64,000 bases of DNA from an uncultured Bacteroidota bacterium (GTDB lineage: Bacteria; Bacteroidota; Bacteroidia; Bacteroidales; UBA12077), in assembly GCA_913055635.1 (NCBI GenBank), contig CAJXLK010000012.1:1-64000 (forward strand), in the 5' to 3' direction. The notes below the pieces were generated by a model. That model was given only the letters and a program-made list of their open reading frames with translations, did not search any database and was not told where the DNA came from. Positions 48,551-57,913 of this stretch are shown one piece after another. The translations under genes were made by a program, and so were the position numbers. Position 1 is the stretch's first letter. Each line of letters opens with the position of its first letter.

Positions 48551-49210
48551 TCAGATTTGATCGTGTTCAATCAACACCACAATGCGTTCAATGAGGTAGT
48601 CGCGGCCGTGGGGTTCGTATTCGGCTTTAAGGTTATGCCCGAAGATGCGGGCAACCGTTTGCCAGAAAGCGGCGGTGAAGCTGCCTTTTAATTCATCCAG
48701 CAGGGCATAGGAGGTGTTGCCGGTTTCACGGTCGATGAGTTTGAGCAGGAGTCGCCCCTGATTGATGGTCAGGTGTTTGATGTCGTCGGTAAATTCCCGT
48801 TTGATTTCTTTCTCCATTTGTTTGATGTACCGCTTTTTGGCTTCTTCTGACTCCAACTCCCGAAATTGCCGTTCCATCTTGATCAGTTTGTACTTGGCCT
48901 TTTGAGCGTAGGGGTATACTTTTTTCAGGTCCCGGACAAGCTTTCTGTATTTGCGATATTTCCGACGGCTTTCGAATTTGATTTCGGGAAAGACAACAAT
49001 TTCCTGAATCTTTACACTGGCAATGTTTTCGCCATCGATCTTTTCAGCTTTCAAAACATGCAGGTCTTTTTTCCGGAGGCTGTCTGTCCTCAGGCTATCG
49101 GGCAGCTCGACCTGTGCCCAGGCGATACCAGACAATCCCAGCCAGATTACTGCCACTAATAACAGCCGCGAGCGAATGCACTTTGCCGGTAACCGCATCA
49201 TTGCTTTCAT
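48551..49210 (-). CDS. DUF4294 domain exported protein
   Basis: A 219-residue protein with a signal peptide (about 14-33, ending GIAWAQ) and a DUF4294 body: VVFPEIKFESRRKYRKYRKLVRDLKKVYPYAQKAK, then a Glu/Lys-rich helical segment and GRLLLKLIDRETGNTSYALLDELKGSFTAAFWQ. DUF4294 proteins are conserved in Bacteroidota and periplasmic, function unknown. Its upstream region is the hairpin repeat array. Confidence 0.85.
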   Translation of the reverse strand: MKAMMRLPAKCIRSRLLLVAVIWLGLSGIAWAQVELPDSLRTDSLRKKDLHVLKAEKIDGENIASVKIQEIVVFPEIKFESRRKYRKYRKLVRDLKKVYPYAQKAKYKLIKMERQFRELESEEAKKRYIKQMEKEIKREFTDDIKHLTINQGRLLLKLIDRETGNTSYALLDELKGSFTAAFWQTVARIFGHNLKAEYEPHGRDYLIERIVVLIEHDQI

Positions 49211-49239
49211 TTGATGTTCTTTTTTTGATCAAATGGTGC

Positions 49240-49603
49240 TTAGGTTTCATCACCCCCCCGCTAAGCGGGGTTAGGTTTCACCCCCCCGCTAAGCGGGGTA
49301 GGTTTCATTACCCCCCCGCTAAGCGGGGTTAGGTTTCATCACCCCCCGCTAAGCGGGGTAGGTTTCATTACCCCCCGCTAAGCGGGGTAGGTTTCATTAC
49401 CCCCCCGCTAAGCGGGGTAGGTTTCACCCCCCCGCTAAGCGGGGTTAGATTTCATCACCCCCCCGCTAAGCGGGGTTAGGTTTCATCACCCCCCCGCTAA
49501 GCGGGGTAGGTTTCATCACCCCCCGCTAAGCGGGGTAGGTTTCATTACCCCCCGCTAAGCGGGGTTAGGTTTCACCCCCCGCTAAGCGGGGTAGGTTTCA
49601 TTG
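49240..49603. repeat. Tandem array of twelve GC-hairpin units
   Basis: Twelve copies of a 27-32-base unit, each made of a run of six or seven C, the palindrome CCCCGC-TAA-GCGGGG, and a spacer TAGGTTTCA(TCA/TTA). The palindromes are identical; variation is confined to C-run length (five to seven), one or two T after GGGG, and presence or type of the last three spacer bases. One spacer has TTAGATTTC. Every unit can fold as a six-pair hairpin on either strand. It fills most of the gap between gdhA and the DUF4294 gene. It is not coding over its length and not a CRISPR (no unique spacers). Confidence 0.95.
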
Positions 49604-49662
49604 TATTTTAACGGATAAAAGGGATGAATGTTTTACGATGAAATCCGTAGGCAAGTATAACT

Positions 49663-49691
49663 AAAAAAAGGAGAAGCCCCAGGCTTCTCCC
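49663..49691 (-). terminator. Terminator after gdhA (minus strand)
   Basis: Nine-base stem (49670-49678 with 49682-49690), three-base loop, T-run on the minus strand (plus-strand A at 49663-49669). It separates gdhA from the repeat array. Confidence 0.9.
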
Positions 49692-49726
49692 TTTTGTGGT
49701 GTTTTATATTCAAAATCAGGGTGCAA

Positions 49727-51064
49727 TCAGATCACACCATGATCGAGCATGGCATTGGCCACTTTAAGGAATCCGGCGATATTGGCTCCTTTCACGTAGT
49801 CGACCTTGCCGTTTTCGTCTTTTCCGTTTTCCACGCAGGCGCTGTGGATATCTCTCATGATTTTGTGGAGGCGTTCGTCCACTTCCTGGCGATTCCAATG
49901 GAGTTTCATGGAGTTTTGAGTCATCTCGAGGCCTGAAGTGGCTACTCCGCCGGCGTTGGCTGCTTTGCCCGGGCCGTAGAGTACGTCGCTGTTTTGGATC
50001 ACGTCGATGGCTTCCGGGGTGCAGGGCATGTTGGCCCCTTCCGAGATGCACGTGCAACCGTTTTGGATCAGTTTTTCAGCATCCTCTTTGTCCAGTTCAT
50101 TTTGAATGGCACTGGGCAGGGCAATATCGACCTTGAGCTCCCAGGGTTTTTTGCCTTCATAGAACTGGGCACTTTCAAATTCATAGGAGAAGGGCTTGAC
50201 AATGTCTTCATTGGAAGCCCTGAGCTCGAGCATGAAGTCGATTTTCTCCCCGGAGATGCCTTCCGGGTCGTAGATGTATCCGTCCGGCCCGGAAATGGCA
50301 ACCACCTTGGCGCCCAGATCGTTGGCTTTCTGGGCAGCCCCCCAGGCTACATTGCCAAAACCTGAGATGGCGACCGTTTTGCCTTCAAATGATTCGCCTT
50401 GGGTGGCCAGCATTTCGTTGGCAAAATAAACGTTGCCAAAACCAGTGGCTTCGGGACGAATCAAACTGCCACCCCAGTTCAGGCCTTTTCCGGTCAAAAC
50501 CCCGGTGTTCTCCTTGGCCAGTTTCTTGTACATGCCGTAGAGGTAACCGATTTCTTTGGCTCCTACGCCAATATCACCGGCAGGCACATCCGTTTCGGGC
50601 CCGATGAGGCTCCAAAGCTCAGTCATGAATGACTGGCAGAAACGCATGATTTCAGCATCGGATTTGCCCTTGGGGTTGAAATCCGAGCCGCCTTTGCCTC
50701 CACCCATAGGAAGGGTTGTCAGAGCGTTTTTGAAGATTTGTTCAAAACCCAGAAACTTCAGCGAACTTAAATTGACGCTGGGGTGAAACCGCAGTCCGCC
50801 TTTGTAGGGACCAATTGCATTATTGAACTGTACCCGGTAAGCCAGATTGACATGAACCTGGCCGCTGTCGTCCACCCATGGCACTTTGAAAGTCAGGATC
50901 CGGTCCGGCTCGATCAGCCGCTCGATGATTCCGGCACTTTCAAATTGCGGGTTTTCATTGTATACATCTGCAATGGATTCGAGAACTTCCCGAACAGCTT
51001 GAAGGTACTCCACCTCGCCGGTGTGCTTCTTTTCAAGCTCATTCATTAATTTATCTACGTTCAT
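49727..51064 (-). CDS. gdhA: NADP-type glutamate dehydrogenase
   Basis: A 445-residue hexameric GDH. Catalytic text PYKGGLRFHPSVNL, PMGGGKGGSDFNPKGKSD (catalytic Lys) and the nucleotide loop VAISGFGNVAWGAAQKA are present. It makes glutamate from 2-oxoglutarate and ammonia; the length and the GFGNVAWG loop suit the NADP, assimilating type. Upstream lies AT-rich DNA with two GTGTTAA repeats 20 bases apart (51100-51127). Confidence 0.95.
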   Translation of the reverse strand: MNVDKLMNELEKKHTGEVEYLQAVREVLESIADVYNENPQFESAGIIERLIEPDRILTFKVPWVDDSGQVHVNLAYRVQFNNAIGPYKGGLRFHPSVNLSSLKFLGFEQIFKNALTTLPMGGGKGGSDFNPKGKSDAEIMRFCQSFMTELWSLIGPETDVPAGDIGVGAKEIGYLYGMYKKLAKENTGVLTGKGLNWGGSLIRPEATGFGNVYFANEMLATQGESFEGKTVAISGFGNVAWGAAQKANDLGAKVVAISGPDGYIYDPEGISGEKIDFMLELRASNEDIVKPFSYEFESAQFYEGKKPWELKVDIALPSAIQNELDKEDAEKLIQNGCTCISEGANMPCTPEAIDVIQNSDVLYGPGKAANAGGVATSGLEMTQNSMKLHWNRQEVDERLHKIMRDIHSACVENGKDENGKVDYVKGANIAGFLKVANAMLDHGVI

Positions 51065-51174
51065 GGGGAAAAAAATTTAAAATGTACAATAACATGTTGT
51101 TTAACACCCTGTGAATGAGTTAACACTTTCAAAATAAAGTGTAAAATATGATTTTCCCAAATTTTTAGGAGACT

Positions 51175-51202
51175 TTCAAACATGATTTTGCTCATGTTTG
51201 AA
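51175..51202. repeat. Perfect inverted repeat between the PEP-synthase-like gene and gdhA
   Basis: TTCAAACATGA (51175-51185) and its exact complement (51192-51202) with a six-base loop. It follows the stop of the minus-strand gene by 11 bases and precedes gdhA by about 110. Without a T-run directly after it, it could be a weak terminator or a gdhA operator. Confidence 0.7.
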
Positions 51203-51213
51203 GTTGGGGTTAA

Positions 51214-54192
51214 CTAATTGTCAGTGTGTGGTTTATAAACAACGCCTTTGCTGTTTTTACCATCAATGCGGGTTTTTAAGGGACTGTTGAAGCGAATATG
51301 CTTGATATGCTCATTTTCATAGGTAGCTTTACAGGAATGCAAGAATTCCAAATCATAATGCCCCTCCTTTAAATAGGGATTGATCGTGAAATAACCAATG
51401 CGGAAGGAGGTTAGGTTCTGGAAAAAATGGGTACCCTGGCTGGGGTCAATCCGGTAATTGTCCAATCCGGATTCGACAATTACCCTGGCCTGAGAAATAT
51501 GGGCCCACTTGACCGGTATGCCAAGGCTCGGATCAGCCGTACCCCATCGGCCCGGTCCAACCAGGATGTAGTTGCGGCCCTGTTGTTTGAATTCTTCATT
51601 CAAACTGGCCAGTTCGTAAGCAATGTCATTGCTTTTAAGGGAAGAAAAATTTTCGGGTTTCACATAGATGAAGTCGTATATCTCATCCAGCTTCCCATTG
51701 CCCAGGGCAGAATCAGAATAAATCAGGGCATCGTTCAGGTTGACTTCCGAGAGGTCAAAATCATTGTCTTGTTCATTATCAACGATGGGGCGGATTTGGA
51801 GAAAGTTGAAAATAACCGGTTCATCTTTGGGGATGTTCAGGTTGACGGCAAATTCGATTTCTACAGGTGTTCCCATCTCCCGCTGAAAGGTTTCCAGCAG
51901 TTCCTGAAGGATTTTGTCCAGTGGGATGACCTTGTGCTTGAGTACGTTGGCAAAGGTGATGATCTTTTTGCCTTTATAGATGGTCCCTTCCCGCAGCATG
52001 TTGTTCTGCAGGTCGAAAGTTGAGGCTGCATGTTTGAGGGATTGATCCTTCTCAGCTTCCTTCACTTTAAGCCTCAGCAGGTTGATCCCCTCATCGGTGG
52101 AGGGGACAAAATTTTCGGGGGTCAAATCCAGGGCATAGAAGTGTTTTTGGGTGTCTTTCAAAGCCATTTGAGGCGTAGAAAGTTGAATGACTTTGTTGGG
52201 ATGTCGGGGCGAAAAGCGCAGAGAAACCCCGCCGTCGACGATTTGCTTGCCCAGGCCGAAGGCAATATTGGCGATGCCTTCATGGGCCTTTTCCGGCTCT
52301 ACCGGATAAAAGTTAATGGAACGGGCCACGCCCGAGAGCGTGGGATAAAATTTGTCGCGGTAGTTAGACCCACAAACTTCCTGAAGAATGATGCCCATTT
52401 TTTCCTCATCGATCACGTTGGAGGTGGCTGACATATAAGCCTTGCTGTTCTGATAATATACCGATGCGTAAACGCTTTTAATCGCATCCGATAGCAACTG
52501 GATCATCCGGGTATTGTCGTCGACCCGGGGCACCATATAGGTGTTGTATATCCCGGCAAAAGGCTGATAGTGTGAGTCTTCAAGCTTACTGGAAGAACGA
52601 ACGGCGATGGGATTTTTTATCACTGAAACAAAGGCATACAGATCCTGGTATACCCGGCTGGGCAGACGAGCCTCGATGAAGTGATGCAGGATGTCTTCGT
52701 CCGAGCGGTCGGAAAGCCCAATTTTATAAAGGTCATTGCCTTCCATAAATTCATCGAAGATATCTGTACTCAGCACCACCGTTCTGGGAATGGTCACGAT
52801 GATGTTGGGAAATTTATCGAACAGGTGATTTTTCTTGATGATGGAATTGGCAAAGGCCAGGCCCCGGGCTTTGCCACCGATCGATCCATCGCCGATGCGG
52901 GAGAAGATCAGATATTCATCAAAACGATTCTTGTCAAATTTGGCAATCACGCCCCGTCCTTTGTTCATCCGGTAGCTGGATATGGCTTTGAAGATGTAAT
53001 TGCGGGCCTCGTTGAGTGAGTCGAAGTCACTGAGCTTAAGGTATTTGAACAACTGTCCGATGGGGAAGATGGCCCGGGCATTGAGCCACTTCGAGAGGTC
53101 GTTGCGGCTGGCATGGTATTCCAGGGAATCGTCCGGAATTTCCAGGATCATTTGTTGGAGGGTTTGCAAGTCACATGCCCTGCCAATGGGTTCCATGGTC
53201 TGGGGATCTTTGAAGACAAATTCCCCAAAAGCAAACTGGTTAATGATGTAGTTTCTCAGTTCGATCGACAGTGATTTGGAATATTTATGGATGAAACCGG
53301 CCTTGTATTTTTCGGCCAGCTTTTTGTTTTCCTGATCGGAAGATTGCAGCAGGAAGGGAATATATTCATCGTGGCTACGTACCTTTTCGCAAAGCCTGAT
53401 CCCGGCATATTTATCTCTGACCCCGTTTCTTTTATAGGCAATATCGGAGATTACCCCCAACAGGTTGTGCTTGTATTTTTCAAACAATTCGGCGGCTTCC
53501 TCATAGGTGGTGGCCAGCAGAATTTTAGGCCTTCCCCGCATGCGCAGCATCCGTTGGTGTTCGTTGAGGGCTTCACGCACGTATTCCTTGGATTGCTTGA
53601 AGATGATTTTGTAGATATTGGGCAAATAGGAAGAGATGTAGCGAATGGAATTCTCCACCAGCAAAATGGTTTGAACCCCGACAACTTCCACATCATGTTC
53701 AACATTCATCTTATCTTCAATCAGTTTAATGATCGCCAGCAACAAGTCGGCATTGCCCAGCCAACAGAAAACATAATCAATGGCGCTGAGGTCTTCATTT
53801 TCAATGCGCATGGAGACTTCTCTTGAAAAAGGAGTCAACACCACAATGGGAATGCTGGGGTATTCGCTCTTGATTGAATTGGCCAGGGAGAAGGTGTCAT
53901 AAGTGCCAATGGTCAGCATGGTGATGACCAGATCGATCTTATCGTTGTTGAGTTTCTCGAAAGCCTCTTCGGCTGAATTGGCCATGACAAATATGGGGGG
54001 GTAACGCAGGTTCAGCGAGACATATTCGTTGAATATCTGTTCATCGATGCGCCCGTCTTCCTCCAACATAAAAGTGTCATAACTGCTGGCAATCAACAGT
54101 ACTTTATGAATGCGCTTTTGCATCAGCAAATTGAAAGATGTATCGCTGAAATCGATTTTAAGGGAATCTTTATAGTTTTTGAAGAATGTCAT
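51214..54192 (-). CDS. Receiver-like / PEP-synthase ATP-binding fusion protein, paralog A
   Basis: A 992-residue cytoplasmic protein with no membrane segment. Order: a pseudo-receiver (about 28-165; the phospho-Asp position reads ITM and the conserved Lys is missing); a second receiver-like domain with an insert (about 173-320; VEN, Asp250 in ISD, LQSSD, Lys303); a helical linker; the ATP-grasp of PEP synthase/PPDK (about 434-802: SIGGKARGLAF, PIAVRSSSKLED, PFAGIYNTY, LQIRP); and a C-terminal domain (about 840-970) with VGPGRWGT and GTHFFQNLTS. The phospho-His swivel domain and PEP/pyruvate TIM barrel of true PEP synthase are absent. So it can probably bind ATP and phosphorylate something, but not make PEP. 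The partner and product are unknown. Closely related to the next gene upstream, 59 bases away. Confidence 0.85.
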   Translation of the reverse strand: MTFFKNYKDSLKIDFSDTSFNLLMQKRIHKVLLIASSYDTFMLEEDGRIDEQIFNEYVSLNLRYPPIFVMANSAEEAFEKLNNDKIDLVITMLTIGTYDTFSLANSIKSEYPSIPIVVLTPFSREVSMRIENEDLSAIDYVFCWLGNADLLLAIIKLIEDKMNVEHDVEVVGVQTILLVENSIRYISSYLPNIYKIIFKQSKEYVREALNEHQRMLRMRGRPKILLATTYEEAAELFEKYKHNLLGVISDIAYKRNGVRDKYAGIRLCEKVRSHDEYIPFLLQSSDQENKKLAEKYKAGFIHKYSKSLSIELRNYIINQFAFGEFVFKDPQTMEPIGRACDLQTLQQMILEIPDDSLEYHASRNDLSKWLNARAIFPIGQLFKYLKLSDFDSLNEARNYIFKAISSYRMNKGRGVIAKFDKNRFDEYLIFSRIGDGSIGGKARGLAFANSIIKKNHLFDKFPNIIVTIPRTVVLSTDIFDEFMEGNDLYKIGLSDRSDEDILHHFIEARLPSRVYQDLYAFVSVIKNPIAVRSSSKLEDSHYQPFAGIYNTYMVPRVDDNTRMIQLLSDAIKSVYASVYYQNSKAYMSATSNVIDEEKMGIILQEVCGSNYRDKFYPTLSGVARSINFYPVEPEKAHEGIANIAFGLGKQIVDGGVSLRFSPRHPNKVIQLSTPQMALKDTQKHFYALDLTPENFVPSTDEGINLLRLKVKEAEKDQSLKHAASTFDLQNNMLREGTIYKGKKIITFANVLKHKVIPLDKILQELLETFQREMGTPVEIEFAVNLNIPKDEPVIFNFLQIRPIVDNEQDNDFDLSEVNLNDALIYSDSALGNGKLDEIYDFIYVKPENFSSLKSNDIAYELASLNEEFKQQGRNYILVGPGRWGTADPSLGIPVKWAHISQARVIVESGLDNYRIDPSQGTHFFQNLTSFRIGYFTINPYLKEGHYDLEFLHSCKATYENEHIKHIRFNSPLKTRIDGKNSKGVVYKPHTDN

Positions 54193-54251
54193 AGCGTTAA
54201 AATTTTAAGGAATCCTGCCACGAATGAACAATTTTTTCGGGATTGGCGCCC

Positions 54252-57200
54252 CTAGGAACTGTTTTTATCCAGGATGGCTGCATTCATTTTTTTACCGTCC
54301 ATGATGATGGTCAGGGGGTTGTTAAACTCCACATGTTTGAAAAAGCGGGTTTCTTCGATCAATTTTTGGTTTTTTAGTTTTTCCCAGTCGATTTTGTTTT
54401 TCCCGGTCTGGTTGGCGATGGAAAAATAACCGACATTCATGGAGGTCAGGTTGTGGAAGAAATGGGAGCCCAGGGAAGCATCCAGGGGATATTCTTCCAG
54501 GCCGACTTCAACGATGACCTTGGCATTGGAGATTTGAGACCACACCACCGGGATGCCGATGAATTTATCGCGGGTTCCCCATCTGCCCGGGCCGATCAGC
54601 ACATAAGGCTTGTTTTGTTCGACCATCTTTTGGTTGAGTTGTTCAATCTCCCTGGCCATCTCCAGGGTATAATTGTTATTAAATTTGTCGATATCGGTAA
54701 AAATGACATCGCGAATATGGTCCAGTTTCCCATGGCCCATGCTTCTTTCAGAAAACAGCAGGGCTTGTTCGCGGGATATGGCGTCGGCATCCACGTGGTT
54801 GTCTTCTTCAGAGGCCACCAATGGCTTGATTTGCAGGAGGTAGAACGAAGGATGCCCTTGTTCATCGCGGGAAAGGTCAACGGCCCATTCAATTTCCACT
54901 TCCGTGCCGAGGGCTTCCTTGACAATGTCGAGGATTTTCTGGATGGTTTGAGCCAGGGGGATATAATTGTGTTTGAGGATATCGGCAAAGTTAATGACCC
55001 GGGGCCCGTAAGCATCGGTGCCCGGGACGAGCCGGTCATTGTCGGGTTCATAGACCGAGGCGCAATGTTTCAGGTTGCCGTGTTTTTCAGCCACATCAAT
55101 ATCGGCTTTGACCATGCCGGCATGTTCTTCCTGGCACAGGTCGATGTCTTTTTTGTTGAGATCAACCGCATAAAATTTCACCTGCGAGGTTTTGACCACA
55201 TCCTTGGTCGATGCGATTTGAAGCTGGGGATAGGAAGGGGAAAACCGGTAGGCCTGCTCACCATCCACCACATATTGCCCCAATCCGACGGCGGCTACCG
55301 CAAAACCCTCTTCGGGCTTCATATGGGCAACGGGATAGTAGTTGTGCGACTGGGCCGTCCCACTGATATGGGGATAATAATAATGTTCGTATTGATGGCC
55401 TACCAACTCTTGTAGGATGACGGCCATCTTTTCTTCTTCTACTTTATGGCCCACGGCCTTAAAATAATTGCGGGCTTCATGGGAATAGATTGAGGCATAG
55501 ACCAGTTTAATGGCATCGGCCAACTGCCGGTATCTTTTGTTAAAGTCTTTATGATTGTTGGGGATCACATAAGTGTCGAAAACTCCCGAAAAAGGCTGGG
55601 TGATGGAATCCTCAAACAAACTGGAAGACCGCACCGCCAAGGGCTTGGTGATGTGTTTGAGAAAAATTTTAATGCGTTTTTGCAGTTCAAAGGAGAGCTC
55701 TGAATCAAGAAACCAGCATTTGATCTTTTCATAATCCTGTTCATTGAAAATTTTTTGGCCCAGTTTGTTTTTTTCAAGGAAAATGTCGAATTCATCCGTC
55801 CCGATGATGGCCGTTCGCGGAGTGCGCAATTGGATGGAAGGGAGCATTTCATTGAACTTAAAATTGTAAATCAGGGTATTGATGAAAGCCACCCCCCGGC
55901 CTTTCCCCCCAAGGGCCCCCGGGGCCAGGCTTACGATGTTGTTCTCTTCAGTGACGGCGTTTTCACTGAAATTGACAATTTTTCCTTTTTCCTGCTCCTT
56001 GCGGTAGAGGTCCAGGATGTTAATCAGGAAATTGCGCATTTGTTCTGCATCATCGAAATCGCTTACCTTGAGGGGGTTGATGGTTTTAGCAATTTGAATT
56101 TCCCCGCGGGCCATTAACCATAAGGAAAACTGGTTCTTTACGGCATGATATACCAGAGAATCAGAAGGAACGGTTTTCAGATAGGATTCAAATTCGTCCA
56201 TGGATTTGGCCACGGCGATTTGCCGGCCCTGGTTGTCGCGGTATACAAAATGTCCGAAACCCAGGTGGTAATTGATGAAACTTTTCAGATCCTGCAACAG
56301 GGTTTCCGAGTTTTTATTGATGAAGTTGGCCTTGAGCTGATAAGTTTTTTCGGCGTTGTCCGGATTGGACGACTGAAGGATGGTAGGCAGGTTGGGCAGG
56401 TTTTGTTTGGCATAGCGGACCAGTGCATAGCCGGCCTGTGAATCGGGCTTCCCATTGCGTGGGAATTTGATGTCTGAGATCAGGAACAGGAAATAGTCCT
56501 TGTATTTATCAAAGATGTTCATGGCTTCTTCATAGGATGAAGCCAGGACGATTTTGGGGCGGGTTCGCAATTTGAGCACTTTGTAGAGGTCATCGGTATT
56601 GACATCCTCGATCAGGCGTTTGGTTTGTTCAAGGATGATCTGGTAGAGCATAGGCAGGTAACGCGAATAATAGCGAATGGAATCTTCAACCAGCAATATA
56701 ACCCGGGTTAACCCGACTTTGGTGTCATTTTCCATGTTAACCCGGTCTTCCAGGAGTTTGACCATGGTAAAGAACACCTTGGAGTCGCCATTCCATACGA
56801 AAATGTTGTCGAAGCTGGAGATATCGTTTTTTTCAGGATTGGTGTATTCCAGGTCGCTGTTGTTGTTGAGCAGCAGGAAAAGGGGAACGTAAGGGTATTT
56901 TTGTTTCAGGGTGCTGCTGATGCGGAAGGGTTTTTTCTTGTCGACCCCCATCATCAGGATCACCATGTCGAAGTGCTTGACCTCCATTTGCTTCAGGGCA
57001 TCTTCTTCATTGGAAACCCCGGTAACCCGTGGCAGTGAAGTGAGGTTCAGCTGGTGGTATTCACCCAGGATGTGATCGGTGAAGCGGCCCTCTTTTTCAA
57101 TGCTGAAGGCATCGTAAAGGTTGGCTACCAGCAAAATTTCTTTGACTTTAAAGGGCATTAAGTCGTGCAGGATATCCCGGTCGGCATTGTAATTGTTGAT

Positions 57201-57743
57201 GAACTTTTGCAACAATTGCCGGCTGTCCAAAGATTTATAGGAATCTCCCTCGCCCGACAGTACCTTTTGCCGTTCACGAGAAAGCACTTCCTTTTTCTTA
57301 TCGTCCTTGCTGATGATTTCTTTGGCCTTGATGCTGTTGATATAGCCTACAAGGATGTTGGCCAGGTTCACCAACAGATCCCGCTCTTCCTGAAGAAACG
57401 GGCCTTCATCGAGGATCCGGAATTTTTTGGTATAGTATACCTCGATCGCACCCTCTTTGTGCTCGATGGTCTCAAATTTCTGGGTCTGAAACCAGGGGGT
57501 GGTCTGAAAATTGGCGCTTACGTATTCTTTTTCATCGTAACGAATGCGGGCTACCGTATATTCCGGATATTGCCAACCCTGGGGAAGGTTCAGGGCAATC
57601 TTCTGGAGGGTTTCATCGATCGATTTTTGCTCTTTGATGATGCGGCTGGTATAGTTGATACAGGCCAACTCTTTAAGCCGCTCCTTGTTTTCGGCCAGCA
57701 GCTGATTATAATTCTCGGGCAATTGAAAACGGTTATCCTCCAT
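54252..57743 (-). CDS. GAF / receiver-like / PEP-synthase ATP-binding fusion protein, paralog B
   Basis: About 1163 residues. An N-terminal coiled segment (ENKERLKELACINYTSRI) and a GAF-like sensor (about 45-138; QYPEYTVARIRYDEKEYVSANF, EVYYTKKF, DEGPFLQEERDLL), then a pseudo-receiver without phospho-Asp (about 198-335), a second receiver-like domain with VEDS, Asp about 424 in ISD and Lys about 477, then the PEP-synthase ATP-grasp (GGKGRGVAF about 612, VRSSSLFED about 704, LQIKP) and the same C-terminal VGPGRWGT domain as paralog A. It adds the GAF sensor missing from A. Start at ATG 57743 is preferred; a TTG 52 codons earlier gives a basic leader that looks like untranslated DNA. Probably cotranscribed with A. 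Confidence 0.83.
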   Translation of the reverse strand: MEDNRFQLPENYNQLLAENKERLKELACINYTSRIIKEQKSIDETLQKIALNLPQGWQYPEYTVARIRYDEKEYVSANFQTTPWFQTQKFETIEHKEGAIEVYYTKKFRILDEGPFLQEERDLLVNLANILVGYINSIKAKEIISKDDKKKEVLSRERQKVLSGEGDSYKSLDSRQLLQKFINNYNADRDILHDLMPFKVKEILLVANLYDAFSIEKEGRFTDHILGEYHQLNLTSLPRVTGVSNEEDALKQMEVKHFDMVILMMGVDKKKPFRISSTLKQKYPYVPLFLLLNNNSDLEYTNPEKNDISSFDNIFVWNGDSKVFFTMVKLLEDRVNMENDTKVGLTRVILLVEDSIRYYSRYLPMLYQIILEQTKRLIEDVNTDDLYKVLKLRTRPKIVLASSYEEAMNIFDKYKDYFLFLISDIKFPRNGKPDSQAGYALVRYAKQNLPNLPTILQSSNPDNAEKTYQLKANFINKNSETLLQDLKSFINYHLGFGHFVYRDNQGRQIAVAKSMDEFESYLKTVPSDSLVYHAVKNQFSLWLMARGEIQIAKTINPLKVSDFDDAEQMRNFLINILDLYRKEQEKGKIVNFSENAVTEENNIVSLAPGALGGKGRGVAFINTLIYNFKFNEMLPSIQLRTPRTAIIGTDEFDIFLEKNKLGQKIFNEQDYEKIKCWFLDSELSFELQKRIKIFLKHITKPLAVRSSSLFEDSITQPFSGVFDTYVIPNNHKDFNKRYRQLADAIKLVYASIYSHEARNYFKAVGHKVEEEKMAVILQELVGHQYEHYYYPHISGTAQSHNYYPVAHMKPEEGFAVAAVGLGQYVVDGEQAYRFSPSYPQLQIASTKDVVKTSQVKFYAVDLNKKDIDLCQEEHAGMVKADIDVAEKHGNLKHCASVYEPDNDRLVPGTDAYGPRVINFADILKHNYIPLAQTIQKILDIVKEALGTEVEIEWAVDLSRDEQGHPSFYLLQIKPLVASEEDNHVDADAISREQALLFSERSMGHGKLDHIRDVIFTDIDKFNNNYTLEMAREIEQLNQKMVEQNKPYVLIGPGRWGTRDKFIGIPVVWSQISNAKVIVEVGLEEYPLDASLGSHFFHNLTSMNVGYFSIANQTGKNKIDWEKLKNQKLIEETRFFKHVEFNNPLTIIMDGKKMNAAILDKNSS

Positions 57744-57913
57744 ATAAACGGGTTTTATAGGCAAACCATCGCGCTTGCCATTGTATAAACGCGTGAATAA
57801 ATTTAAAAGTTTTTTTAACGGGAAAAAATTACCATGGCTTCTTGACCAATACCCCGTTGGCCGAAAAGTTTTTCTCACCCGGGGTAAGTCCCGCTTCAAT
57901 GGAGGGAATGGGC

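Noticed and set aside
49240-49603. CRISPR array
   Set aside because: The repeated units are 27-32 bases with short, nearly identical spacers, and no cas gene is nearby. This is a tandem repeat.
54453-55415. 320-codon frame antisense to paralog B
   Set aside because: A shadow of the ATP-grasp coding region; no family resemblance.
51214-57743. Genuine PEP synthase or pyruvate phosphate dikinase
   Set aside because: The phospho-His motif and PEP-binding barrel are absent from both proteins, so the usual annotation would be misleading.
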